Below are positions 18,165 to 26,680 of a stretch of DNA of 64,000 nt, piece after piece. A program made the position numbers and the translations under genes. The notes beneath the pieces were generated by a model that made no database searches, had not been told where the DNA came from, and worked only from the letters and a program-made list of their open reading frames with translations. Position 1 is the stretch's first letter, and each line of letters begins with the position of its first letter. The stretch comes from Acidobacteriota bacterium (GTDB taxonomy: Bacteria; Acidobacteriota; Blastocatellia; UBA7656): the NCBI GenBank assembly GCA_040754075.1, contig JBFMDH010000036.1, positions 1 to 64,000 on the forward strand, read 5' to 3'.

Positions 18165-18749
18165 ATGCAGATCAGAGAAGCAATAATTGGCGAATCGCGA
18201 AAACCGCTGGATTATCCATTTCAAAAACATAGCAACGCATTAATAGAAGCGATGAGAGAGAAAATTCAAAGAGAGCAGGAGTTGCAGGAACTGGCGCAGC
18301 TTGCGGGCATTCGCGATACGGAATCGCTCCGTTTGTTGCAAGCCTTAGGTTACACACGCGACACGGTTGCGCTGTTGCCGCTGACGCCACTGGTGCGCAT
18401 AGCATGGGCGGAAGGGCGCGTATCGAAAACCGAGCGCGATTTAATTCTGGCAATTGCCAGGTCGCGCGGCATTGATCAAGAGACGCTGGCGTATGACCTG
18501 CTATGTGTCTGGTTGGAGGAACGTCCGGCGGAGCAATTTCTGGAATCATCTTTACGATTATTTGTCGAGCAGGTGAAAAGATTGCCGCCCGAAGTTCGCA
18601 ACCTGAACGAACGCGAACTGGTATCGAATTGCACGCGCGTTGCCGAGGCTTCAGGGACGATTGTCGGGTTTATCAAATCCAGCAGTCGGATTTGTAAAGA
18701 AGAGCGTGAAATGCTCAAACGCATCAACAAAGAATTGAGTTCGAGTTAA
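18165..18749 (+). CDS. TerB-like protein
   Basis: All-helical protein of 194 residues with a TerB-like core (VRIAWAEGRVSKTERDLILAIARSRGID), the pattern of the tellurite-resistance TerB family and its relatives. The acidic metal-binding positions of TerB are only partly clear. No signal peptide or membrane helix is seen. The gene follows baeRF by 46 bp, and the operon ends at a strong hairpin at 18773. TerB-like proteins take part in membrane-associated stress responses, and the pairing with baeRF fits a stress module. Confidence 0.75.
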   Translation: MQIREAIIGESRKPLDYPFQKHSNALIEAMREKIQREQELQELAQLAGIRDTESLRLLQALGYTRDTVALLPLTPLVRIAWAEGRVSKTERDLILAIARSRGIDQETLAYDLLCVWLEERPAEQFLESSLRLFVEQVKRLPPEVRNLNERELVSNCTRVAEASGTIVGFIKSSSRICKEEREMLKRINKELSSS

Positions 18750-18772
18750 GGGTATCGCTCTTTTCAGTGTGG

Positions 18773-18839
18773 GCGATGAAACGACCCCTACAATGCCGCT
18801 CCCCTCTGGCTCGCTCGTTTCATCGCTCATTATTTTTTC
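18773..18839 (+). terminator. Terminator of the baeRF/TerB operon
   Basis: GCGATGAAACGA (18773-18784) pairs perfectly with TCGTTTCATCGC (18815-18826), followed by TCATTATTTTTT. It lies 24 bp after the TerB-like stop codon. Confidence 0.7.
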
Positions 18840-19133
18840 TCCGGGCATTTTCCCCATTCAATCATCAGAACTGCTTGCGATGGATTTCGGTTGAGAGCGT
18901 GGTTCAAGCCGGTAATTCCCAACGACGCGCTCATAAACCGCCGGTTCAACAAACGGTTTTGCGAGCCGCGCTGATTTCCAACGCCTCATTCAACCTGTCG
19001 ATTGAAAAATGCCCGGAAGTCGAGCCAGCAGCTCTGAGAAGGATTCGCAGGCGGCGATGTGATGTTGCTCAAGCTTGTCACGCCACTGTGACATATTGTC
19101 TCAGTGGTTTTATGAAGAAGGTTAAAACCCCGC
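18840..19133. other. Gene-free stretch with a 10-bp hairpin
   Basis: No supportable gene. An open frame over 18767-19147 has no ribosome site and runs through the terminator. The only structure seen is CCACTGTGAC (19083-19092) with GTCTCAGTGG (19098-19107). It contains the TGTCTCA word and lies about 60-80 bp upstream of the sigma-54 promoter at 19165, so it could be an activator site. Confidence 0.4.
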
Positions 19134-19161
19134 AAAAAAGCCTGTAAAATCAGGCTTTTTT
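19134..19161. terminator. Bidirectional intrinsic terminator
   Basis: AAAAAAGCCTG (19134-19144) and CAGGCTTTTTT (19151-19161) form a perfect stem with a 6-nt loop, with A and T runs on the two sides. It ends just before the sigma-54-type promoter at 19165 and would insulate it from upstream transcription. Confidence 0.85.
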
Positions 19162-19164
19162 CAT

Positions 19165-19178
19165 GGCACAGAGGTTGC
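19165..19178 (+). promoter_or_regulatory. Sigma-54-type promoter for a gene-free transcript
   Basis: TGGCACAGAGGTTGCC has GG (19165-19166) and GC (19177-19178) 10 bp apart, matching both consensus boxes. There is no convincing gene for more than 500 bp downstream on this strand, only stem-loops and a terminator. Confidence 0.65.
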
Positions 19179-19189
19179 CGTTGTGACTT

Positions 19190-19534
19190 ATGTGACGCTG
19201 ACTGTGTGATTCAGGAGAAGTCGCACAGAAAGCAAGACGCGCTTCCCGCATGCCTGCATATGGCGCGTCTTGAATTTCAGGCGCGCGGTTGACGAGCGGT
19301 CCTGCCGCGCGCCCTCTATCGCAGAAGCGAGTTTTGCAGAAGGTACAAATTGTGAGGACGACAGCCTGCACCGAAGGTCACAATTTTGAAGCCGCTTGCA
19401 TCTATTGCGTCACGCTTATGAAACGTGAAGAAACCAAACTCAAGCCGGGGAAGGTTAACCAGTTTAAGAATGTGTAATCACCATAACGCCTAATCCCAGC
19501 AGGTTGGCAGTGCCTGCAACCTGCTGGCTTTTTT
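19190..19534 (+). ncRNA. Candidate sigma-54-controlled small RNA
   Basis: A transcript starting about 12 bp after the sigma-54 box and stopping at the terminator at 19497-19534 would be about 345 nt. It contains three successive stems: AAGACGCGC/GCGCGTCTT (19234-19242, 19263-19271), GGCGCGCGG/CCGCGCGCC (19280-19288, 19305-19313) and AAATTGTGA/TCACAATTT (19347-19355, 19378-19386). An open frame at 19289-19477 starts with TTG inside the second stem, lacks a ribosome site and encodes an unremarkable 62 residues, so a noncoding role is more likely. The 5' and 3' ends are predictions. A small protein encoded late in the transcript cannot be ruled out. Confidence 0.5.
19497..19534 (+). terminator. 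Intrinsic terminator of the candidate small RNA
   Basis: CAGCAGGTTG (19497-19506) pairs with CAACCTGCTG (19517-19526), followed after two bases by six T residues. Confidence 0.85.
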
Positions 19535-19609
19535 CAAAGCCAAGGCTTGAAAATTTTGTCCCTTGTTTTGATTTGAACATTCGATGTTGTATCGCTAGCC
19601 CTTTTCATC

Positions 19610-19682
19610 CTTGAAGGATTGGGAGAGTCCTTCAAGTTTCCAACCCCTTGTCGTGAACTTCCCGGCAAGGGGTTATTTTTTT
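19610..19682 (+). terminator. Second hairpin pair with intrinsic terminator
   Basis: CTTGAAGGA/TCCTTCAAG (19610-19618, 19628-19636) is followed by AACCCCTTG/CAAGGGGTT (19642-19650, 19666-19674) and an A then seven T residues. It points along the plus strand, so it ends either read-through from the candidate small RNA or a second short transcript of 100-150 nt. The converging DUF1990 gene ends at 19696. Confidence 0.7.
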
Positions 19683-19695
19683 GCGCAGTTCAAAT

Positions 19696-20289
19696 TCACA
19701 ACTCCTCAAATTTGACGGCGCGAAGCATCGCCTGTTGGGAATCCGCAGCAAAACGTTTTTGCAATTGGCGACTCACAGGATAGGCGAGTCGCGCAAATGG
19801 ATGACGGGGTTTTGAAAAGGCAAACAGGTCATACCAGACCGAATTATCGGCGTGATGCCATTCAACTGAAAAACGCTCTTCGCCCTGTTCAACGTGTTCC
19901 GTGAGTGTGCCATAAGCAAAGCCGTATTTTTTTACGTTCACGTCGTTATCATTTTCATCAATGACATAAACGATGCGGCAGGCGTTTAAGGAATAAAATC
20001 CCAAATGACTGGCGAGCGGCGCAACGCAGGCGCCAACCGCTATCGGCGCATCGCTGAAATAGAGTTTAACCCAACCCGTATTGAACATCTGCCAGCGTTG
20101 GATCGCCTGAACGGCAAGCGCGAAGGCGTCTGCGCCGGTGCCGAGTTGAATGCGATTATGATCGCTGTTGTAGCCAATGGGTGAGCCGTGTCTGGACGCG
20201 CCGACTTCCGCATAAGAGAACCCGGACGAGGCTTGCGCATCAAGAAATTCGCGCACCTGTTTTTTAGTCGGTTGGGTCAACAAAAACAT
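19696..20289 (-). CDS. DUF1990 family protein
   Basis: A 197-residue cytoplasmic protein with the DUF1990 pattern: SGFSYAEVGASR near the start, YNSDHNRIQLGTGADAF, the FNTGWVKLYF segment, a central CRIVYVIDE strand and the ending FAYGTLTEHVEQGEERFSVEW. The family is of unknown function and common in soil bacteria. It stands alone, convergent with the small-RNA region and divergent from the toxin-antitoxin pair. No catalytic residues can be assigned. Confidence 0.85.
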   Translation of the reverse strand: MFLLTQPTKKQVREFLDAQASSGFSYAEVGASRHGSPIGYNSDHNRIQLGTGADAFALAVQAIQRWQMFNTGWVKLYFSDAPIAVGACVAPLASHLGFYSLNACRIVYVIDENDNDVNVKKYGFAYGTLTEHVEQGEERFSVEWHHADNSVWYDLFAFSKPRHPFARLAYPVSRQLQKRFAADSQQAMLRAVKFEEL

Positions 20290-20373
20290 AAATCACTCTG
20301 AAAGGAATTATAGCGAGCGCGTTGGAAAAAATAAGAAATTGACTTCGTACAAGGGTTGTTTTACCGTTTTGCC

Positions 20374-20613
20374 ATGATTGAAGTCACCATAGAAGAAGCC
20401 AAAGCGCAATTATCAGGACTCTTGCAGCGTGTCAGTATGGGCGAAGATGTAATTATTTGTGAAGGCGGCAAAGCCATCGCCAAACTTGTCACAACCCAAC
20501 AACGCCCGCGCCGAAAACTCGGCGAAGACGCTGGCAAAGGCTGGGTGGCTGACGATTTTGATGCGCCACTGCCTGATGATATACAAGCCTACTTCGAGGG
20601 ACGCGGCGAGTGA
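20374..20613 (+). CDS. Antitoxin, Phd/YefM type
   Basis: An 79-residue protein starting MIEVTIEEAKAQLSGLLQRV, the typical N-terminal DNA-binding fold of Phd/YefM antitoxins, with an acidic C-terminal tail (DDFDAPLPDDIQAYFEGRG) that would wrap the toxin. The ATG at 20374 is preferred over an upstream frame opening at 20356. The last four bases overlap the GTG start of the PIN toxin, so the two are translationally coupled. It probably represses its own promoter. Confidence 0.92.
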   Translation: MIEVTIEEAKAQLSGLLQRVSMGEDVIICEGGKAIAKLVTTQQRPRRKLGEDAGKGWVADDFDAPLPDDIQAYFEGRGE

Positions 20614-21014
20614 AAATATTGATAGATACTCAAAGTTTTCTGTGGTTTTTTCTGGAACCTCATAAACTTGGCAATGATGGAAAAGATGCGCTGACGGATA
20701 CGAACAATGAATTATACCTGTCAGCAGCGCGCGCTTGGGAAATCTCAATAAAGTATGGGCTTGGTAAAATAGCTCTGCCTGAACCGCCGGATATTTATCT
20801 CCCCAAAAAACTACTTAGCGCGGGTATAATTGGTTTTCCAATAGAATTTCATCATGTTCTCGCCGTTTATTCCTTGCCGCTGATTCACAAAGACCCGTTT
20901 GACCGATTAATTATTGCTCAAACCAAAATTGAATCGCTCACCCTTCTAACGGCAGACCCAATTATGCTCAAATATACTTCGGATTTCATCTGGAGCGCGA
21001 AACCCAACCCTTAA
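20610..21014 (+). CDS. PIN-domain toxin (VapC-like)
   Basis: Predicted magnesium-dependent ribonuclease of 134 residues. The PIN acidic residues are visible: Asp in ILIDTQSFLW, Glu in RAWEISIKYGLGKI, and the HKDPFDRLIIAQ motif with Asp. It belongs to the subgroup (YhjJ/HigB-like VapC) usually paired with Phd-type antitoxins. It starts with GTG, overlapping the antitoxin stop as GTGA. A stop follows at 21012-21014. RNA targets are unknown. Confidence 0.92.
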   Translation: MKILIDTQSFLWFFLEPHKLGNDGKDALTDTNNELYLSAARAWEISIKYGLGKIALPEPPDIYLPKKLLSAGIIGFPIEFHHVLAVYSLPLIHKDPFDRLIIAQTKIESLTLLTADPIMLKYTSDFIWSAKPNP

Positions 21015-21046
21015 TTTATCTTAAATCAAACCCCATTGATGTTTTC

Positions 21047-21076
21047 TTGACAACGAAAGCCGCCGCTATGAATACT
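21047..21076 (+). promoter_or_regulatory. Sigma-70-type promoter for the aldehyde dehydrogenase
   Basis: A perfect TTGACA (21047-21052) and AATACT (21071-21076), 18 bp apart, lie 40 bp before the start codon. Confidence 0.6.
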
Positions 21077-21115
21077 CAAAACTGCTCTTATTCAAAATTC
21101 TAAGGAGAATATTTT

Positions 21116-22558
21116 ATGACTGCTTCCAAACCGCAAGATGTGATTATCCATGACAAAATTTACATCAATGGCGAATGGGTCGCTCCCGTTGGCAAAAATA
21201 TGATTGATGTCATCAATTCGACAACCGAAGAAGTAATGGGACGCATTCCCGAATGCGCCGTTGAAGATGTCAACCGCGCCGTCGCCGCTGCCCGCGCCGC
21301 CTTCGCCACCTGGGCTGCGACTCCAGCCGAAGAACGCGCCGCCATCATCGCCCGCATCAGCGAAGGCTTGAAAGCCAGAGTCAATGAACTTGGCAATCTC
21401 ATCGCCAATGAAGTCGGTATGCCTTTGCAGATGGCGACCGCCGTACAAGCCGGAATGCCGGCGATGGTCATGGGGTCTTATGCAAAACTTCTCGGCGAAT
21501 ATCAGTTTGAAGAACAGGTCAACAATTCGCTCATCGTCAAAGAACCCGTCGGCGTCATCGGTTGCATCACGCCCTGGAATTATCCGCTGCATCAGGTGGT
21601 CTGCAAAGTTGCGCCCGCAATTGCCGCCGGTTGCACGGTGGTTTTGAAGCCCAGTGAAGTTGCGCCGCTCACAGCATTCGTTTTCGCCGAAGTGTTGCAC
21701 GATGCGGGACTCCCGGCAGGGGTGTTCAACCTGGTCACCGGTTACGGTACGGTTGTCGGCGAAGCCATCGCCGCGCACCCGGATATTGATATGGTGTCGT
21801 TCACCGGTTCGACTCGCGCAGGCAAGCGTGTGAGCGAAGTCGCCGCGCAAAATGTCAAGCGCGTAGCACTCGAACTTGGTGGCAAGTCGGCGAGCATTGT
21901 TTTGGACGATGCGGATTTGCAACGCGCCGTCTCATCAAGCGTCGGCAATTGCTATTTCAATTCGGGGCAAACCTGTTCGGCGCACACGCGCCTGCTGGTT
22001 CCCGAATCGCGTTATGATGAAGCCGTGCAAATCGCCAAAGCGACCGCCGAAAAATTCACGGTCGGCGACCCGCGCACAGGCGAAGCGAAACTCGGACCTT
22101 TGGTTTCCAAAACCCAACAGGAGCGTGTTCGCGGCTTTATTCAAAAAGGCATTGATGAAGGCGCGACTCTGGTGACCGGCGGCGCACAGCAACCCGAAGG
22201 CTTGGACAAAGGCTTTTTCGTCAAGCCGACGGTCTTTGCCAATGTGAGCAATGATATGACCATCGCGCAGGAAGAGATTTTCGGACCGGTGCTTTCCATC
22301 ATTGCTTACAAAGATGAAGATGACGCGGTGCGTATTGCTAACGATACGATTTACGGACTCGCGGGCGGCGTATGGTCAGGCGACGTCGAACGCGCCAAAC
22401 GTCTGGCGCGGCGCATTCGCGCAGGACAAATTGACATCAACGGTGGCAAGTTCAATCCGCTGGCTCCCTTCGGCGGCTTCAAACAATCGGGGCACGGACG
22501 CGAAATGGGCAAATACGGATTTGAAGAGTATCTCGAAATCAAATCCCTGCAACTTTAG
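21116..22558 (+). CDS. NAD(P)-dependent aldehyde dehydrogenase
   Basis: Oxidises an aldehyde to the acid. At 480 residues it is full length. The catalytic Cys lies in [11 protein letters not shown] (near 286) and the general base Glu in [10 protein letters not shown] (near 253). The cofactor motif [16 protein letters not shown] and the binding Gly residues of [14 protein letters not shown] are present. It starts after an AAGGAG ribosome site. It is monocistronic, between a strong promoter and a terminator. Sequence resembles the broad-specificity family near betaine-aldehyde and aromatic-aldehyde dehydrogenases; the substrate cannot be chosen from sequence. Confidence 0.95.
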   Translation: MTASKPQDVIIHDKIYINGEWVAPVGKNMIDVINSTTEEVMGRIPECAVEDVNRAVAAARAAFATWAATPAEERAAIIARISEGLKARVNELGNLIANEVGMPLQMATAVQAGMPAMVMGSYAKLLGEYQFEEQVNNSLIVKEPVGVIGCITPWNYPLHQVVCKVAPAIAAGCTVVLKPSEVAPLTAFVFAEVLHDAGLPAGVFNLVTGYGTVVGEAIAAHPDIDMVSFTGSTRAGKRVSEVAAQNVKRVALELGGKSASIVLDDADLQRAVSSSVGNCYFNSGQTCSAHTRLLVPESRYDEAVQIAKATAEKFTVGDPRTGEAKLGPLVSKTQQERVRGFIQKGIDEGATLVTGGAQQPEGLDKGFFVKPTVFANVSNDMTIAQEEIFGPVLSIIAYKDEDDAVRIANDTIYGLAGGVWSGDVERAKRLARRIRAGQIDINGGKFNPLAPFGGFKQSGHGREMGKYGFEEYLEIKSLQL

Positions 22559-22580
22559 AAGAGTTGTTCGGTAGGAATTT

Positions 22581-22621
22581 AAAAGTTGGTCTGCAACTTA
22601 CCGTTTACAGGCCAACTTTTT
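22581..22621. terminator. Terminator between aldehyde dehydrogenase and secreted protein genes
   Basis: AAAAGTTGG (22581-22589) pairs with CCAACTTTT (22612-22620), with a T tract following and an A tract preceding. The two genes converge here. Confidence 0.65.
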
Positions 22622-22632
22622 CTTTATCAATA

Positions 22633-23259
22633 CTACTGCCCGTTATCGCAGGCTGAGGTGAAGGTGGTCGGCTCTCCGTTGACTTCGACGCTGATGTTAT
22701 CGAGGTAAACAAAGCCTACACCGGTATCAATGCCTTCGTCGAAAACAATAATCAATCCGCTGATGGTTCCGTTTACGGCATCGGCTCCGCCGGCGGCAAC
22801 CACAAGGTTCAAAATATCCGCCGAGGAATAGGCGTCTAAAGTCCATCCCGCGGCGCTTCCGGCGCTATGCGAGGCTCCGGCGCATCCTAAAAACACCGTA
22901 TAAGAGGTTCCGCTTGCGCCTTTAATAAATAAATCCCAGCGCGGCGCGCCGCCACTGCAATGCCCATCATCTCGACTTTCCCACGAAAGTCCGGTTAAAT
23001 CCGCAACCGCCTTGCCTTCGAGTCCATTGACGACTGCCACACCGGCGGCAAAAGTCGCAGTCGTGGTGTTCTTTTCAAATAACAATGCCTGTTTGCCATT
23101 GCCGCAATTATCGGGCAAACCTTGTTTGGCTTTCCACGAAGCTTTCGATTTTTCACCGAAGCCGTTCGGATGTAATTTCAAGGCATCAGCAAATGCCAAG
23201 CTTGATGAAGCCATGAGCGTGATAACCAGAAAGAGGGCAAAGGTTTGTTTAATGTTCAT
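22633..23259 (-). CDS. Secreted protein of unknown function
   Basis: A 208-residue protein with a signal peptide (MNIKQTFALFLVITLMASSS, cut after AFA). The mature part is rich in Gly, Ala and Ser, has four to six Cys likely to form disulphides, and a beta-sandwich-like pattern ending FVYLDNISVEVNG, reminiscent of carbohydrate-binding or jelly-roll surface domains. The start at 23259 has an AGGAG ribosome site about 10 bp upstream. I recognise no family. It is convergent with the aldehyde dehydrogenase and divergent from lptD. Confidence 0.75.
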   Translation of the reverse strand: MNIKQTFALFLVITLMASSSLAFADALKLHPNGFGEKSKASWKAKQGLPDNCGNGKQALLFEKNTTTATFAAGVAVVNGLEGKAVADLTGLSWESRDDGHCSGGAPRWDLFIKGASGTSYTVFLGCAGASHSAGSAAGWTLDAYSSADILNLVVAAGGADAVNGTISGLIIVFDEGIDTGVGFVYLDNISVEVNGEPTTFTSACDNGQ

Positions 23260-23503
23260 AGCCAGGGTACTCCTATTCAACTCTTGATTTTCAGGTAAAG
23301 CATCGGGAGGTTTTCAATCTACCTGTTTAGGTTTCATTTCAGTTTGAGAAGCGACCCGCAAATCCTATGCTCGACGTATCAAGAATGCAAGGAAAAGACT
23401 TCTCTAAAACCCTGTTGATATAGTGACATTGCCGCCTGTAAGAACGGCGTGCTACCATCGGATTTACTGCTGCCAGCCCGTTACTTCAGAGGAGTTTTTA
23501 TTT

Positions 23504-26500
23504 GTGGCGCGTTATTCAAGATTGCTTATCGTAGCAATTTTTCTTCTCTTTATTTTACTCATTGCCGCTCGCCCCAGCCGCGCGCAATACATCTACATCC
23601 TCAAACAAAATCCGCAGGATGAAAAAGCCGATAAGAAAGCCCGAAAACAGGAACGCAAGGCGGCACAGGAAAAATCGCAAAAATCCGAAACAGAAAATAA
23701 ACCACCCGGCGAAGAAAAACCCGCAGCGCCGAAAACTCCTACCGGTGAAGTGGTCGTCGTCACCGCCGATAAACAGACCAAAGACGGCGATATTTATCTC
23801 TATGAAGGCTATGTCAATCTGACCGCAGGGCTTTATCGTTTGCAAGCCGACCGCGTGACCTTCAATGACGCCACTAAAGATGCGGTTGCCGAAGGCAATG
23901 TCATTTTTGATGAAGGCGAAGACCAGCGCATCACCGCCAGACGCGCCGAAATCAATCTGGTTTCCAAACGCGGGACGTTTTGGGATACCACAGGATTCAG
24001 CAACCGCACACAAACCGGCGAGTACATTTATTACACTGCCGCAGAGGTGCACAAAACCGGCGAGGGCATTTACGAACTCATCAATGCTGATGTGACAGCT
24101 TGCGAAGATGCGATTCCGAAATGGATTTTTGCAGCGAAACGCGCCGAGTTGAAACAGGGCGACCGGTTGATTTTAAACAAAGCGATTTTCCGCGTAAAAA
24201 ACCTGCCGATTTTTTATCTGCCGTATGCGTGGATACCAAGCACACGCAACGGACGCCAATCCGGCTTTTTGCTGCCGACCACCGGTTCGTCCAATCAAAA
24301 AGGGCGCACCATTCGCAATGCTTACTATCAAACGCTCGGCAATTCCGCAGACATCACCTTTCGCAATGACCTCTACACTTCGCGCGGCAGCGGGTTTGGC
24401 GCAGAGTTTCGCGCGCAGACCGATGAAAAATCCTATTTGCGGCTTGGCACCTTCACCGTCAAAGACCGGTTGTTTGGACCTGTGGGTGAAAATCAGGGCG
24501 GCACGGCGTTTTCCGGTGAAGCCATTCAATACCTGCCGCATGGTTGGCTTGCCGTGGGCAATGTCTCTGTGGTTTCTTCGCTGAAATTCCGCCAGGCATT
24601 TTCCGATGACATCACCCAAGTCATCGACCCGCGCCGCGAATCGACCTTTTATGCCAATAACAACACCGGCAATTTCAGTTTCAATTTTTTAGCCTCGAAT
24701 GAAATCACCCGCATCTTTCGTTTGAATCAGGAGTCAGTTGGCGGCACTGATTTCGATGTCAAAGTGCGACAAGCGCCGGAAATCAATTTGACCATGTATC
24801 CACACCGCATCTTTGACAATCTGCCAATCTATTTTGCATTCGATGCCGATATCGGCGCATTGAAACGTGAACACAGCGTCAATGACAACCGGGTTTTTGT
24901 CACCCCTGCCGTCGTTCAACGATTCGATTTTCAACCGAAAGTCACCGTGCCGCTCGCCACCGTTGCAGGCATCGCGGTCACTCCGAGTTTCTCGATTCGC
25001 GAAACCTATTACACCAGCAGCCTCGACCCGCTGCGTTCGGGATTTACCCCGGAGTTGTTTGCCGCCAGTCCTGACGACCCGCGACTCAATCCGCTGCTAC
25101 CGGAATTCAATCCCAACATCACGCTTTATAATCGCGAACAATTCGACCCGATTATTCCGCAATCGCTGTTGCGCAGTTACGCAGAATTTGCCGTCGATAT
25201 TCGCCCCCCGGCATTTGAGAAAATCTTTTTGAAGGCGGACGGTTCCAGACGTTTCAAACATTTAATCGAACCTTACATCACTTATCGTTTAATCAAAGGC
25301 GTCGGCAGCGAGTTCAATGAAATCATCCGTTTCGATGAACGCGACGCCGTAGCCAACACCAACGAATTTGAATACGCCTTGGTCAACCGGTTTTACACTA
25401 CGATTGAAAGCAGCGATTTACGGCGCGATAAAAAAATTCGCAAACAACAACAACCCGGCAATCCCTTTCCGATGGAAATTGAACGCCCTGAAACCAAACG
25501 CAAGAAAAATAAAAAGAGTGAACCGGTAAGCGGCGAAAACCCGACGGATAACGTAACAAGCGATGAAGCCAAAGCGACGAAAGAGAAAAAGCCGAAACTC
25601 GCGACCGGCGAATCAAGCGAATTGAAGAATAATTCCAATCAACTCGACCGGCGCATCGCAACCGACATCGACGCGAATAAAGACGCGGTTACCAATGACG
25701 CGAATCGCAAAGCGGCAACTTCGGAAACCAAACCTGACGAGTCAACCGCGACACTCAGCGAAACCGAACGCCTTGCGGCATCCGCAACCAACGAAGATGC
25801 GCCCGAACAGGCTTATGAATTTCTAACCATCAAAGTCGCGCAGAAATATTTTTTTGACCGCGACTTCGGCGGGGCGTTGAAACCCCTGGCGCGTAATCAA
25901 TTTTTTCCCATCAATACGCTTTCCGGGTTTACTTTCGGCGGGCGGGCGCGCAGTTTTTCACCCGCCAACATTCAGGTGCGTTATCGACCGCTATCGGTGC
26001 TGTTCACGGACGTGCGAATGGATGTCGGCTCTACAGACGGCGTGGTTCGCAACGTAACGATTTCGGGCGGCTATGACAAAGATAAATTCACGGTTTCATC
26101 AAGTTGGTTTTTATCGCGACGCATTACGCTTGATGCCAATCGCTTTGAGCCGGGAAGTTTTGCCGGCAATCAACTGGTGACCACTTTTCAATATGGCGAC
26201 GAAGGCAAAGGCTTTTACTGGGGCACGAATATCGGCTACGACTTCACCGACCAGTTTTTGAGCGCCACGGAAGTTTCCAACGGAAGGCTGAGAAACTCGC
26301 GCAGCTATTTCGGCTATGCCTTCGATTGTTGCGGCATTCAATTCAACTACAACACCTTCAAAGCCGGGCTGCGCAACGAAAGCGCGTTTACGTTCACCTT
26401 CTCGCTTGCAGGGCTTGGCAGTTTCGGCACCGACCAGTTTTCCCAGCTCGGCGGGGGTGGCGGCAGTTCCCGCAAAGCCGCGAAACGCGCCCGCAAAGCC

Positions 26501-26518
26501 GCCGCCAACGATTTTTAA
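23504..26518 (+). CDS. lptD: LPS-assembly outer-membrane protein
   Basis: LptD (OstA/Imp) inserts lipopolysaccharide into the outer leaflet. A hydrophobic signal segment (residues about 6-22) precedes a Lys/Glu-rich linker, the OstA-like jelly-roll (VVVTADKQTKDGDIYLYEGYV) and the C-terminal beta-barrel (LPYAWIPSTRNGRQSGFLLPT). The GTG at 23504 is chosen because AGAGGAG lies 9 bp upstream and the signal sequence then is N-terminal; a longer frame to 23423 is not supported. Length is 1004 residues, longer than the 780 of E. coli. Much of the excess is a charged, low-complexity insert of about 130 residues within the barrel region (DNA about 25420-25805). LptE or other Lpt genes are not adjacent. 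Confidence 0.95.
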   Translation: MARYSRLLIVAIFLLFILLIAARPSRAQYIYILKQNPQDEKADKKARKQERKAAQEKSQKSETENKPPGEEKPAAPKTPTGEVVVVTADKQTKDGDIYLYEGYVNLTAGLYRLQADRVTFNDATKDAVAEGNVIFDEGEDQRITARRAEINLVSKRGTFWDTTGFSNRTQTGEYIYYTAAEVHKTGEGIYELINADVTACEDAIPKWIFAAKRAELKQGDRLILNKAIFRVKNLPIFYLPYAWIPSTRNGRQSGFLLPTTGSSNQKGRTIRNAYYQTLGNSADITFRNDLYTSRGSGFGAEFRAQTDEKSYLRLGTFTVKDRLFGPVGENQGGTAFSGEAIQYLPHGWLAVGNVSVVSSLKFRQAFSDDITQVIDPRRESTFYANNNTGNFSFNFLASNEITRIFRLNQESVGGTDFDVKVRQAPEINLTMYPHRIFDNLPIYFAFDADIGALKREHSVNDNRVFVTPAVVQRFDFQPKVTVPLATVAGIAVTPSFSIRETYYTSSLDPLRSGFTPELFAASPDDPRLNPLLPEFNPNITLYNREQFDPIIPQSLLRSYAEFAVDIRPPAFEKIFLKADGSRRFKHLIEPYITYRLIKGVGSEFNEIIRFDERDAVANTNEFEYALVNRFYTTIESSDLRRDKKIRKQQQPGNPFPMEIERPETKRKKNKKSEPVSGENPTDNVTSDEAKATKEKKPKLATGESSELKNNSNQLDRRIATDIDANKDAVTNDANRKAATSETKPDESTATLSETERLAASATNEDAPEQAYEFLTIKVAQKYFFDRDFGGALKPLARNQFFPINTLSGFTFGGRARSFSPANIQVRYRPLSVLFTDVRMDVGSTDGVVRNVTISGGYDKDKFTVSSSWFLSRRITLDANRFEPGSFAGNQLVTTFQYGDEGKGFYWGTNIGYDFTDQFLSATEVSNGRLRNSRSYFGYAFDCCGIQFNYNTFKAGLRNESAFTFTFSLAGLGSFGTDQFSQLGGGGGSSRKAAKRARKAAANDF

Positions 26519-26680
26519 GCAGACCTGTTTCTTATTGAATTTTTAATCGAAGCGAAACTCCACCATATCTTGTGTGATCAGGCGAGCGTCATCACCTGTT
26601 TCATTTCCTCGATTCGTGACAACCCTCTGTCTATCTGAGTATTCTATTTTTATAAACTTATAGCAGGAGAAAATAAGGTT

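Noticed and set aside
18767-19147. 126-codon open frame after the TerB-like gene
   Set aside because: It spans the operon terminator hairpin and a second terminator, has no ribosome site, and its protein is low in hydrophobic core residues.
19289-19477. 62-codon open frame within the candidate small RNA
   Set aside because: TTG start inside a perfect stem-loop and no Shine-Dalgarno sequence; noncoding interpretation preferred.
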